From NCBI GenBank assembly GCA_035294855.1, contig DATGKD010000148.1, positions 1 through 28,089 on the forward strand: 28,089 nt of DNA, in the 5' to 3' direction. A model generated the notes under the pieces. It saw nothing but the letters and a program-made list of their open reading frames with translations, had not been told where the DNA came from and searched no databases. The stretch's first letter is position 1. Each line of letters begins with the position of its first letter. The position numbers were made by a program, and so were the translations under genes. This DNA is from DATGKD01 sp035294855. GTDB lineage: Bacteria > Actinomycetota > Acidimicrobiia > Acidimicrobiales > UBA8190. Shown in pieces: positions 14,968 to 22,967 of the stretch.

Positions 14968-16883
14968 CACGTCGCAACGCCACCACGGTGGACGTGAGCG
15001 TGATCACCGAAGACGACGTCTACCTGTTCAACGAGGGAACGCACCGCCGGTTGGCCAACATCATGGGGGCGCACCCCCTGCCGGACAAGCGGCGTCGGGC
15101 CACGTCGTTCGCGGTGTGGGCGCCGAACGCCACGGCGGTGTCGGTCGTGGGCGACTTCAACGGCTGGGACGGTTCCGCCCACGACCTCCACGTGCGCGGC
15201 GCCTCGGGCATCTGGGAAGCGGTGTTCCGCGGCGTGAGCCCCGGGCAGATCTACAAGTACGAGATCACGACGCCGGGCGGGGAGCGGGTGCAGAAAGCCG
15301 ACCCGTTCGCGTTCTGGTGCGAGGTCCCACCCCGCACCGGGTCCATCGTGTGGGACCTCCAGTACGACTGGGGCGACGCCGAATGGATGAAGACGCGGGC
15401 GAACCGTATCGCCCTCGACGCTCCGGTCTCGGTGTACGAGGTCCACCTCGGCTCGTGGATGCGCGATCCCGCCGATCCCGACCGTCTGCTCGGGTACGCC
15501 GAGGTCGCCCCCCGGTTGATCGAGCACGTCGCCGCGACCGGGTTCACCCACGTCGAGCTGCTCCCGGTGATGGAGCACCCCTTCTATGGGTCGTGGGGCT
15601 ACCAAGTGACGGGGTACTTCGCGCCCACCAGCCGTTACGGCACGCCGCAGGACTTCATGGCCTTGATCGACCAGTTCCATCAGGCGGGGATCGGGGTGGT
15701 GCTCGACTGGGTGCCCTCGCACTTCCCCGCCGACGACTTCGCCCTCGCCCGATTCGACGGCACGCATCTCTACGAGCACGCGGACCCGCGTCTCGGTGTG
15801 CATCCGGACTGGAACAGCCTGGTCTTCAACTACGGCCGGCACGAGGTGCGCAGCTTCCTCGCCTCGTCCGCCGAGCACTGGCTGTCGACGTACCACGCGG
15901 ACGGCCTGCGGTTCGACGCGGTGGCGTCGATGCTCTACCGCGACTACTCGCGGCGCGAGGGTGAGTGGCTTCCCAACGAGTACGGCGGGCGTGAGAACGT
16001 CGATGCGATCGACTTCCTCCGTGCCCTCAACATCGGCATCTACGCCGACCACCCCGACGTCCACACGATCGCGGAGGAGTCGACCGCCTGGCCGGGGGTG
16101 TCCCGCCCGACCGACACCGGCGGGCTGGGGTTCGGCTACAAGTGGGACATGGGGTGGATGCACGACACGCTCGAGTACCTCGCCCAGGATCCTGTCCATC
16201 GTCGCTGGCATCACGACCGGCTGACCTTCCGGGGCGTGTACGCGTTCAGCGAGAACTTCATGCTGCCGCTGTCCCACGACGAGGTCGTCCACGGCAAGGG
16301 GTCGCTGCTGGCCAAGATGCCCGGTGACGAGTGGCAGCGGTTCGCCACCCTTCGGCTGCTCCTCGGGTACCAGTTCGCGCTTCCGGGCAAGAAGCTGCTC
16401 TTCATGGGAGACGAGTTCGGCCAGAATCGAGAGTGGTCGCACGACCGCTCGCTCGACTGGCACCTGTTGGACGAACCGCTCCACGCCGGGCTCCAGCGGT
16501 TCGTGACGGATCTCAACCACGCCTACCGCCAAATGCCGGCCCTCCACGAGATGGACTCCGACGCCGCCGGGTTCGAGTGGCTCTTGGCCGACGCCGAAAG
16601 CGGCACCCTGGCCTTCCTGCGCAAGGCCCCGAGCGGGCGTCCGCTCCTCGTGCTGTGCAACTTCACGCCGGTGCCGCGCCACGGCCTCGTGGTGGTGGTC
16701 CCCGCCGCGGGCTTCTGGCGCGAGCGGCTCAACAGCGACGCCGAGCCGTACGGGGGAAGCGGGCAGGGCAACCTCGGCGGCGTGCAGACGGAGCCCGAGC
16801 CGTGGGAGGGCGCCGCGCACACCCTGCGGCTGACGGCACCGCCTCTCGGCATCGTCGTGCTGGAGCACGAGGTGGCGGAATGA
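14964..16883 (+). CDS. glgB: 1,4-alpha-glucan branching enzyme GlgB
   Basis: A 639-residue GH13_9 enzyme that cuts alpha-1,4 chains and re-attaches them by alpha-1,6 bonds. It begins directly at the CBM48 beta module (FAVWAPNATAVSVVGDFNGWDG, 49-70), so it lacks the extra N-terminal domain of the longer 730-residue GlgBs. Barrel motifs: VYEVHLGSW (158-166), HVELLPVMEHPFYGSWGYQVTGYFAPTSRYG (196-226), GLRFDAVASMLYRDY (314-328) with nucleophile Asp318, TIAEESTAWPGVSRP (368-382) with acid Glu371, and LSHDEVVHGKGSL (436-448) with Asp439. ATG14964 forms ATGA with the malQ stop and has GAGGAGGAG at 14951-14959. It branches the GlgE product; glgX follows 49 bases later. Confidence 0.97.
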   Translation: MTRRNATTVDVSVITEDDVYLFNEGTHRRLANIMGAHPLPDKRRRATSFAVWAPNATAVSVVGDFNGWDGSAHDLHVRGASGIWEAVFRGVSPGQIYKYEITTPGGERVQKADPFAFWCEVPPRTGSIVWDLQYDWGDAEWMKTRANRIALDAPVSVYEVHLGSWMRDPADPDRLLGYAEVAPRLIEHVAATGFTHVELLPVMEHPFYGSWGYQVTGYFAPTSRYGTPQDFMALIDQFHQAGIGVVLDWVPSHFPADDFALARFDGTHLYEHADPRLGVHPDWNSLVFNYGRHEVRSFLASSAEHWLSTYHADGLRFDAVASMLYRDYSRREGEWLPNEYGGRENVDAIDFLRALNIGIYADHPDVHTIAEESTAWPGVSRPTDTGGLGFGYKWDMGWMHDTLEYLAQDPVHRRWHHDRLTFRGVYAFSENFMLPLSHDEVVHGKGSLLAKMPGDEWQRFATLRLLLGYQFALPGKKLLFMGDEFGQNREWSHDRSLDWHLLDEPLHAGLQRFVTDLNHAYRQMPALHEMDSDAAGFEWLLADAESGTLAFLRKAPSGRPLLVLCNFTPVPRHGLVVVVPAAGFWRERLNSDAEPYGGSGQGNLGGVQTEPEPWEGAAHTLRLTAPPLGIVVLEHEVAE

Positions 16884-16930
16884 CCGACGACAGCCCGCGC
16901 CCCGCGGCCGCGCCCGTCCCCGGGGGCTGA
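16880..16930 (+). CDS. 16-codon ORF bridging glgB and glgX
   Basis: ATG16880 overlaps the glgB stop as ATGA and opens a 16-residue frame, MTDDSPRPAAAPVPGG, whose TGA (16928-16930) ends two bases before the GTG of glgX. The peptide is proline/alanine-rich and probably has no function of its own. The geometry would let ribosomes that finish glgB reinitiate, cross the gap and reinitiate again at glgX. It may simply be chance. Confidence 0.25.
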   Translation: MTDDSPRPAAAPVPGG

Positions 16931-16932
16931 CC

Positions 16933-19050
16933 GTGGCCAGGGTGTGGCCCGGATCCCCGCACCCCCTCGGGGCGACCTGGGACGGCGAGGGCGTGAACTT
17001 CGCGCTGTTCTCCGAGCACGCCACCTCGGTGGAGCTGTGCATCTTCGACGCCGCGGACGACCCCAAGCCTTCGAGCACCGTGGCCATGCCCGTTGCGACC
17101 GACCACGTCTGGCACGCCTACCTGCCGGACGCCCGACCGGGCTGCCTGTACGGGTTCCGCGTCGACGGCCCGTACGAACCGGCCGAGGGGCACCGCTTCA
17201 ACCCGGCCAAGTTGCTCCTCGACCCGTACGCCAAAGCGGTCAGCGGCTCGATCCGTTGGAGCGACGAGCTGTTCGGCTACACGGTGGGGTCACCCGACGA
17301 GGACCTGTCACGCGACGACCGCGACTCCGCGGTGTGGATGCCCAGGGGCATCGTGGTCGACCCCGCGTTCAGCTGGGCGGACGACCGTCCGCCCCGCCAC
17401 CCGTGGAACCGCACCGTCATCTACGAGTGCCACGTCCGGGGCACCACGTTGCGCCATCCCGGCGTTCCCGACCACCGCCGGGGCACGTTCCTGGGGTTGT
17501 CGTCCGACGCGGTCATCGACCATCTGCTGTCCCTGGGCGTCACCGCGGTCGAGCTCATGCCGGTCCACCAGTTCGTGCCCGAGCGGCATCTCGTCGAGTC
17601 CGGACTGACGAACTACTGGGGCTACAACTCCATCGCGTTCTTCGCGCCCCACGTCGGCTACGCCACGGCAGCCCTCGGCGAGCAGGTGACCGAGTTCAAG
17701 TCGATGGTGAAGACGCTGCATCGGGCCGGCCTCGAAGTGATCCTCGACGTCGTCTACAACCACACCGCCGAGGGCAACCACATGGGCCCGACGTTCTCGC
17801 TGCGCGGCGTCGACAATGCCGTGTACTACCGGCTCGACCCCGACAACCCCCGGTACCACCTCGACTTCACGGGCACCGGGAACAGCCTCAACATCGTCCA
17901 CCCACGCACCATGGCGCTCGTCATGGACAGCCTGCGGTACTGGGTGACGGACATGCACGTCGACGGCTTCCGCTTCGACCTGGCCCCTGTGCTCGTGCGG
18001 GGTATCGAAGAGCGCCGCAGCTCGTTCTTCGAGATCATCCAGCAGGACCCGGTCCTGTCACAGGTGAAGCTCATCGCGGAGCCCTGGGACCTCGGGCCCG
18101 ATGGCTACAAGTTGGGCCAATTCCCGCCGGATTGGGCCGAGTGGAACGGGGCGTTCCGCGACTGCGTCCGACGCTACTGGCGGGGGGACCTCGGGCAAGT
18201 CCCTGAGCTCGCCTCCCGCTTGACCGGCTCGAGCGACATCTTCGCGGCGAGTGGGCGCCCCACCTACGCGAGCGTGAACTTCGTCACCTGCCACGACGGG
18301 TTCACGCTGGACGACGTGGTGAGCTACCAGCACAAGCACAACGAGGCGAACCTCGAGGACAACCGCGACGGGGCCGCGGAGAACTTCAGCCGGAACTGGG
18401 GCCAGGAGGGGCCGACGGAATCGGTGAGGATCGAGCGGCTCCGGCAGAGGATCAAGCGCAACATCCTGGCGACCATGTTCCTGTCCCAGGGGGTGCGCAT
18501 GCTCTCCGGCGGGGACGAGATGAATCGGTCCCAGCGCGGGAACAACAACGCGTACTGCCAGGACAACGACATCAGTTGGCTCGATTGGGACCTCGACGAG
18601 GGCGCACTCGAGTTCCTCGACTTCACGCGGTCACTGAGCGCCATCCTGCGCGACAACCCGGTGCTCCGGCGACGGGACTTCTTCACCGGCGGGGCGGTCA
18701 CCTCGACCGGGTGGCGCGACGTCACCTGGATCAGGCCTGACGGCGAGGAGATGACCGATCAGGAGTGGGCCGACGCCGCCAACCGGACCGTCGGCATGCT
18801 GATCCTCGGGCGAGCCACCGACGAGGTGGACGCCCGCGGGCGCGCCGTGCACGGCGACACGCTCCTCGTGTTGATGAACGCGGGGACGCGCTCCAAGTTG
18901 CAGAACCTGCCGAGGTTCGAGTGGTCGGGCGTGTGGGAGCAGATCCTCAACACCGCCGAGCCGGGGGTGCGGATCGTCCGCAAGCCCACCGTCAACCTCA
19001 CCCCTCACTCACTCATCGTCCTCCGGCACGTGGGGCGCATCCCCGCCTGA
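16933..19050 (+). CDS. glgX: Glycogen debranching enzyme GlgX
   Basis: A 705-residue GH13_11 isoamylase-type enzyme that hydrolyses alpha-1,6 branches of glycogen or limit dextrin. It opens with the CBM48-like module (PGSPHPLGATWDGEGVNFALFSEHA, 6-30), then VIYECHVRGTT (162-172), NYWGYNSIAFFAPH (227-240), VILDVVYNHTAEGN (269-282), GFRFDLAPVL (345-354) with nucleophile Asp349, IAEPWDLGPDGYKLGQFP (381-398) with acid Glu383, and FVTCHDGFTLDDVVSY (450-465) with Asp455. GTG16933 follows a short GGGGG stretch about 7 bases upstream; no other in-frame start exists after the glgB stop. It is last in the operon and convergent with the phosphorylase gene, which could act with it in glucan breakdown. Confidence 0.97.
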   Translation: MARVWPGSPHPLGATWDGEGVNFALFSEHATSVELCIFDAADDPKPSSTVAMPVATDHVWHAYLPDARPGCLYGFRVDGPYEPAEGHRFNPAKLLLDPYAKAVSGSIRWSDELFGYTVGSPDEDLSRDDRDSAVWMPRGIVVDPAFSWADDRPPRHPWNRTVIYECHVRGTTLRHPGVPDHRRGTFLGLSSDAVIDHLLSLGVTAVELMPVHQFVPERHLVESGLTNYWGYNSIAFFAPHVGYATAALGEQVTEFKSMVKTLHRAGLEVILDVVYNHTAEGNHMGPTFSLRGVDNAVYYRLDPDNPRYHLDFTGTGNSLNIVHPRTMALVMDSLRYWVTDMHVDGFRFDLAPVLVRGIEERRSSFFEIIQQDPVLSQVKLIAEPWDLGPDGYKLGQFPPDWAEWNGAFRDCVRRYWRGDLGQVPELASRLTGSSDIFAASGRPTYASVNFVTCHDGFTLDDVVSYQHKHNEANLEDNRDGAAENFSRNWGQEGPTESVRIERLRQRIKRNILATMFLSQGVRMLSGGDEMNRSQRGNNNAYCQDNDISWLDWDLDEGALEFLDFTRSLSAILRDNPVLRRRDFFTGGAVTSTGWRDVTWIRPDGEEMTDQEWADAANRTVGMLILGRATDEVDARGRAVHGDTLLVLMNAGTRSKLQNLPRFEWSGVWEQILNTAEPGVRIVRKPTVNLTPHSLIVLRHVGRIPA

Positions 19051-19068
19051 GGGCCCCGGCAGGCAAAG

Positions 19069-19086
19069 GCGTCTCCTTCGGAGCGC
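19069..19086 (-). terminator. Intrinsic terminator of the phosphorylase gene
   Basis: Read on the minus strand directly after the TGA, GCG-CTCC-GAA-GGAG-A-CGC forms a 7-bp stem with one bulged A and a 3-base loop, followed by CTTTG. It lies in the 36-base gap between the convergent glgX and phosphorylase genes and could also stall plus-strand transcription. Confidence 0.55.
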
Positions 19087-20790
19087 TCAGGTGGTGGCGG
19101 CCGGCCGGTCGTACGCCAGCGACCGGTACTCGCGCACCATCCGCTCGGTATTGAAGTACGACCCGTTGAGCGCGACACATAGCCGGCCGATCTCCAGAAA
19201 GGTCCTCGGCCGTTCGTAGTAGAGGGGAACGATCTCGTTGTCGAGCTTGTCGATGAGGTCGTCGAGCTCGCCGTCCTCGCCGCTGTCGCCGTGGCGGCCG
19301 TCGATCGACCACCCCGTGACCCCCTCCACGTGGCCCTCGATCCACCACCCGTCCAGCACGCTCAGGCTCGGCACGCCGTTCAGCGCGGCCTTCATGCCGC
19401 TCGTCCCCGACGCCTCCATGGGAGGCTCCGGGGTGTTGAGCCACAGGTCGGACCCGGCGCACAAGACCTTGGCGAGGGCCATGGAGTAGTCCTCGACGAA
19501 CACGGTCTCGACGGCTCCCGCGAGCGCCTTGGCCTGCTCGAGGATGCGCACGAGCGTCGCCTTGCCGTCGTCGTCGCGGGGATGCGCCTTGCCGCTGTAG
19601 AGGATCTGGAGCGGCCCGACGCGCTTGGCGATGACCCGCAGCCGTTCGGGGTCGCGCAGCAGCAGGTCGAGCCGCTTGTAGGCCGCGGCGCGGCGGGCGA
19701 CGGTGATGGTGAACGCGGCCGGGTCGAGCCGGACGCCGGTGCGCTCTTCGACCGTTTCCACCAGGCGGTCCTTCGACACGCGCCGCGCCACGGCGAGCTC
19801 GTCCAGGGGGATGACCGTGGCCGAGCGGAGTTTGACGTTGGCCTCGCGCCATCCCTCGAGGTGACGGTCGAAGAGGTCCGCCATGGGGGGCGCCGTCCAC
19901 GTCGCGGCGTGGACGCCGTTGGTCACGTAGTGCACGGGCACGTCGGGGAACATCTCGCGCGTGACCTCGGCGTGGCGTGCGGACACCGCGTTCACGAAGG
20001 CCGAGAACGTGATGCCGAGCCGCGTCATGTTGAGCTCGTCGTCCGCCAGGCACCCGGTGGTGTCGAGCTCGGACTCCAGGGCCTGACCGAGGACCTCGCG
20101 CACCGTGGCCCGCGGGAACCGGTCGTGCCCGGCGGGCACCGGGGTGTGCGTCGTGAACACGCACCGCGCCCGCACCGCATCGGCGGCACCGCCGCCGCGA
20201 CGCCCCTGGGCGCCGGTCTGGTGGAGAGCGGCCAGCGTCAGCAGCGCCGAGTGACCCTCGTTCATGTGCAGGGTCGGAACCGCTCCCCATCCGAGGGCCC
20301 CGAGGACCTGCATGCCCCCGAGCCCCAGCACGGCCTCCTGGCGGAGCCGGTGTCGGGAGTCGCCCCCATAGAGCTGGTCGGTGATGCGCCGGTCCTCTTG
20401 GGCGTTCCCGTCGACGTCGGTGTCGAGCAGGAGGACCGGGACGCGGTGACCCCTCGAGCCCTCGATGACGAAGCGCCAGGCGGTGACGGTCACCCCCCGC
20501 CCGCCGATGGTGACGGTGGCCGCCACGTCCAGACGGTCCAACAGGTCCCCGGGTGCCCACGTCACCGGCGACTCGTGTTGCTGGCCCTGGCTGTCCACCT
20601 CCTGCCGGAAGTAGCCGTCCCGGTACAGCAGGGTCACGCCGACGAGGTGGACTCCCAGGTCGGCGGCGGCGCGCAGGTGATCACCGGCGAGGACCCCCAG
20701 GCCGCCGCTGTAGGTGGGGATGCGCTCGTCGAGCGCCACCTCCATCGAGAAGTAGGCGACGGCCGGTGCAGGATCTGAATGCTCGCTCAC
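19087..20790 (-). CDS. glgP: Alpha-glucan phosphorylase
   Basis: A 567-residue GT35 enzyme of the short alpha-glucan phosphorylase type (about 560-600 residues, unlike the 800-residue GlgP), releasing glucose-1-phosphate from alpha-1,4-glucan. Motifs: AYFSMEVALDERIPTYSGGLGVLAGD (12-37), TLHMNEGHSA (173-182), VFTTHTPVPAGHD (211-223), YVTNGVHAATW (288-298), ILYSGKAHPRD (396-406) and MEASGTSGMKAALNGVPSLSVLDGWW (458-483), with Lys467 predicted to hold pyridoxal phosphate. GTG20790 was chosen because GGAG lies about 9 bases upstream and the protein then begins just before the conserved first strand; an earlier GTG at 20835 would overlap the promoter candidate. It is convergent with glgX and preceded by its own SigB-like promoter candidate. 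Confidence 0.94.
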   Translation of the reverse strand: MSEHSDPAPAVAYFSMEVALDERIPTYSGGLGVLAGDHLRAAADLGVHLVGVTLLYRDGYFRQEVDSQGQQHESPVTWAPGDLLDRLDVAATVTIGGRGVTVTAWRFVIEGSRGHRVPVLLLDTDVDGNAQEDRRITDQLYGGDSRHRLRQEAVLGLGGMQVLGALGWGAVPTLHMNEGHSALLTLAALHQTGAQGRRGGGAADAVRARCVFTTHTPVPAGHDRFPRATVREVLGQALESELDTTGCLADDELNMTRLGITFSAFVNAVSARHAEVTREMFPDVPVHYVTNGVHAATWTAPPMADLFDRHLEGWREANVKLRSATVIPLDELAVARRVSKDRLVETVEERTGVRLDPAAFTITVARRAAAYKRLDLLLRDPERLRVIAKRVGPLQILYSGKAHPRDDDGKATLVRILEQAKALAGAVETVFVEDYSMALAKVLCAGSDLWLNTPEPPMEASGTSGMKAALNGVPSLSVLDGWWIEGHVEGVTGWSIDGRHGDSGEDGELDDLIDKLDNEIVPLYYERPRTFLEIGRLCVALNGSYFNTERMVREYRSLAYDRPAATT

Positions 20791-20827
20791 GTGGTGGTGC
20801 TCCGTCTCGACGTTGCCAGCGCCCGTC

Positions 20828-20853
20828 CTACCCACTCCGCCGAGCAGGAACCC
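20828..20853 (-). promoter_or_regulatory. SigB/SigF-type promoter candidate for the phosphorylase gene
   Basis: On the minus strand GGTT (20852-20849), a 15-base spacer and GGGTAG (20833-20828) fit GNNT-N14-16-GGGTA. This gives a leader of about 30 bases before the GTG at 20790. It is the weakest -35 of the four candidates. Confidence 0.4.
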
Positions 20854-20862
20854 CGGCGACGC

Positions 20863-21957
20863 TCAGCCAGGAGCCCCGGCTCGATTCCCCGACGGGGGAT
20901 CCGGCTGCAGGGCCGACCGGTACGCGGCGTCGACCAGCGTGTGGGCGACGAGCGCGTCGCCGAACCCGGGGGACGCCTCGTCCCCGTTGCGCACGGACCG
21001 CAGCCAGGCGCGGTCGGCGGGGTAGGTGTAGAAGACGAAGTCCCGTCGCTCGATGCCGAGCTCGGTGAAGTGGCGGTCGCGCAGCGCCCCGAGATCGGGT
21101 CGCTCGCCGGGCTCGTCCGGTCTCTGCACGAGGAGGGAGTCCTCGTCGGCTCCGACGATGAAGTCGGTCGTCATCTCCAGCGCACCGCGTTCGAAGAACA
21201 CCTCGAGACGGCGCTCCTCGCGCCCTCGCACTCCGTTGAACACGGTGAGCAGGGTGCCCACCACGCCCGACTCGTGCTCGACGAACAGGGCGGCCACGTC
21301 TTCCACGTCGTACCCGAACACCGACCGGGTGCGCGCCTCCACTCGCTTGGCCGGACCGAACAACCAACACAGGATGTCGGCGCTGTGGATGGAGTGTTCG
21401 AGGAGCGCGCCCCCGCCGGCCTGGTCCCTCTTCGAACGCCACGAGGTGTGGCCCGGGACGACGTCCCCGGTCGGCCAGTACTGGTCGTCGCGCAACGAGT
21501 AGCCCATGGGGCTGCCGAGCTCGCCCGACACCGTCATCCTGCGTACCTCGTTGACGATGGGGTGGAAACGTGAGTGGAAGCCGACCTGTGCGGTGAGCCC
21601 GGATGCCACGACTGCATGGACGAGCTCTTCGACGACGTCGAAGCGAGGCGCCAGGGGTTTCTCGCACAACAGCGGCTTGCCCGCCGCCACGGTCGCGAGC
21701 ACGAGCTCGCGGTGGGTCGAGGTCGGGGAGGTGATCATCACCACGTCCACCGAGGGGTCCTCGATGACCCGTAGGGGGTCGTCGGTGAAGTACTGGAACG
21801 GGCAGTTTCTCCCCACGGCCTGGCGCGACTCCGCCGACGGGTCGGCGGCACCCACGGGCACGGCCTCGCCGTCCTCGGCCAGCATGCGCAGGCCGTCGGC
21901 GTGGATCTGCCCGATCATGCCGCAACCGACCAGGCCCACCCGGGGCGGCGCAGTCAT
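20863..21957 (-). CDS. Gfo/Idh/MocA family NAD(P)-dependent oxidoreductase
   Basis: A 364-residue protein with an N-terminal Rossmann fold (VGLVGCGMIGQIHADGL, 7-23, GxGxxG) and the family's CEKPLA segment (98-103) with Lys100. The C-terminal alpha/beta domain contains GGGALLEHSIHSADILCWLFG (181-201), whose His residues sit where the catalytic base of these sugar dehydrogenases lies. Substrates in this family are usually sugars, inositols or their derivatives; this one cannot be specified. ATG21957 overlaps the sulfotransferase stop (ATGA) and has GGAG about 6 bases upstream, so the two are translationally coupled and probably serve one pathway. It ends 72 bases before the phosphorylase start. 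Confidence 0.88.
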   Translation of the reverse strand: MTAPPRVGLVGCGMIGQIHADGLRMLAEDGEAVPVGAADPSAESRQAVGRNCPFQYFTDDPLRVIEDPSVDVVMITSPTSTHRELVLATVAAGKPLLCEKPLAPRFDVVEELVHAVVASGLTAQVGFHSRFHPIVNEVRRMTVSGELGSPMGYSLRDDQYWPTGDVVPGHTSWRSKRDQAGGGALLEHSIHSADILCWLFGPAKRVEARTRSVFGYDVEDVAALFVEHESGVVGTLLTVFNGVRGREERRLEVFFERGALEMTTDFIVGADEDSLLVQRPDEPGERPDLGALRDRHFTELGIERRDFVFYTYPADRAWLRSVRNGDEASPGFGDALVAHTLVDAAYRSALQPDPPSGNRAGAPG

Positions 21958-22904
21958 CGGTGCTCCACTCGGCTCGGCGTGACTGCACCGCCGGGAGTAC
22001 TCGACTGGAGGAGCCGGGGTGGGCGGCGGTGCAGCCACGCGAGCAGGTCCGGCGGTGCGAGCGTCTCGGCTCGAACGTGATACCTGGCGAGCTCCTCGGC
22101 CGAGAGGTGCTCGCGGGCCTCACCGGTGATTCCGCGGCGGAAGAAGCCAGTCCGGTCCTTCAGGACGCCGACCGGGTCGATGAGCACATCGGCGCGGGCG
22201 CGCATGCGCTCGAAGCTTGCCGCACCGACGATGTCCGGCCACCGGTCGTCGGGAACATCGAAATCCAGCTGGGTCGCCAGTGCGCGCATCGACTCCTCGA
22301 GGTTCGTGGACAGGTCCGCGTAGTGGACGAGGTGCACATTGTGCATCGACCTCCTCGACCACGCGTCCGAGAAGTGCCACAGGACGCCGGGCAGCGAGTC
22401 GAGCTCCTGGCTCGGAGATCCCTGCCATTCGATCCACCCGACGAGCCACTCGTGCAACGGGAGCCGTGGGGCGCGGTCGTCTGCGGCATGTACACGTCCC
22501 GTCAGCTCCTGCAGGCGCGTCCGGTCGATGTTGCGGCTGTGGTGGTAGAGGGAGACGGCGATGTCCAGAGGGTGCCGGGCGACGACGACGAATGCCGCGC
22601 GTGGGTCCAGGGGCAGGCCGTCGAGCGGCGTGTGCGTCTTGATGAACCGTCGGTGGCGCTGCTGCTCCAGGTGGGCGACGACCTGATCACGGGGGGCGAC
22701 GAGCCAGTCGAGCCAGGGTGACAGGTTCCCCAGGGAGTCCGGAAGACGGGGTGTCTGGAAGACGAGCAGTGCGCAGATCATCTGCAGCCACGTGGTGCCG
22801 CTCTTCGAACGCGTGCTGATCACGATGTCGCCGTCACGGAACGGGAAACCGGCCCAACGGGCGCTGTCTTCGTCGGGTGAGCGGTAGCGCACGACCTCGG
22901 GCAC
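21954..22904 (-). CDS. PAPS-dependent sulfotransferase
   Basis: A 316-residue sulfotransferase of the cytosolic (Sulfotransfer_1) type, which moves a sulfuryl group from PAPS to an alcohol or amine. Visible: the 5'-phosphosulfate loop STRSKSGTTWLQ (30-41) with Lys34, KTHTPLDGLP (89-98) with the predicted catalytic His91, the 3'-phosphate region VVVARHPLDIAVSLYHH (106-122) with Arg110 and Ser118, and FFRRGITGEAREHLS (254-268) corresponding to the RKGxxGDWK end motif. The acceptor is unknown; coupling to a Gfo/Idh/MocA oxidoreductase hints at a sugar-like or small-alcohol substrate. The GTG at 22904 has no clear ribosome site. Confidence 0.87.
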   Translation of the reverse strand: MPEVVRYRSPDEDSARWAGFPFRDGDIVISTRSKSGTTWLQMICALLVFQTPRLPDSLGNLSPWLDWLVAPRDQVVAHLEQQRHRRFIKTHTPLDGLPLDPRAAFVVVARHPLDIAVSLYHHSRNIDRTRLQELTGRVHAADDRAPRLPLHEWLVGWIEWQGSPSQELDSLPGVLWHFSDAWSRRSMHNVHLVHYADLSTNLEESMRALATQLDFDVPDDRWPDIVGAASFERMRARADVLIDPVGVLKDRTGFFRRGITGEAREHLSAEELARYHVRAETLAPPDLLAWLHRRPPRLLQSSTPGGAVTPSRVEHR

Positions 22905-22967
22905 CCGTTCACGCTAACGGCGGCTGACGCCCTGCGTCATGCAGTCGTCTGGCCCCCCCATCGGTGC

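Noticed and set aside
14289..17087. A 932-codon minus-strand frame over malQ, glgB and the start of glgX
   Set aside because: It runs antisense through three genes with intact motifs and has no domain of its own, so it is a composition effect.
22905..22920. Inverted repeat CCGTT-N6-AACGG upstream of the sulfotransferase start
   Set aside because: The arms are only 5 bp with no promoter-like boxes nearby, too weak to call an operator.
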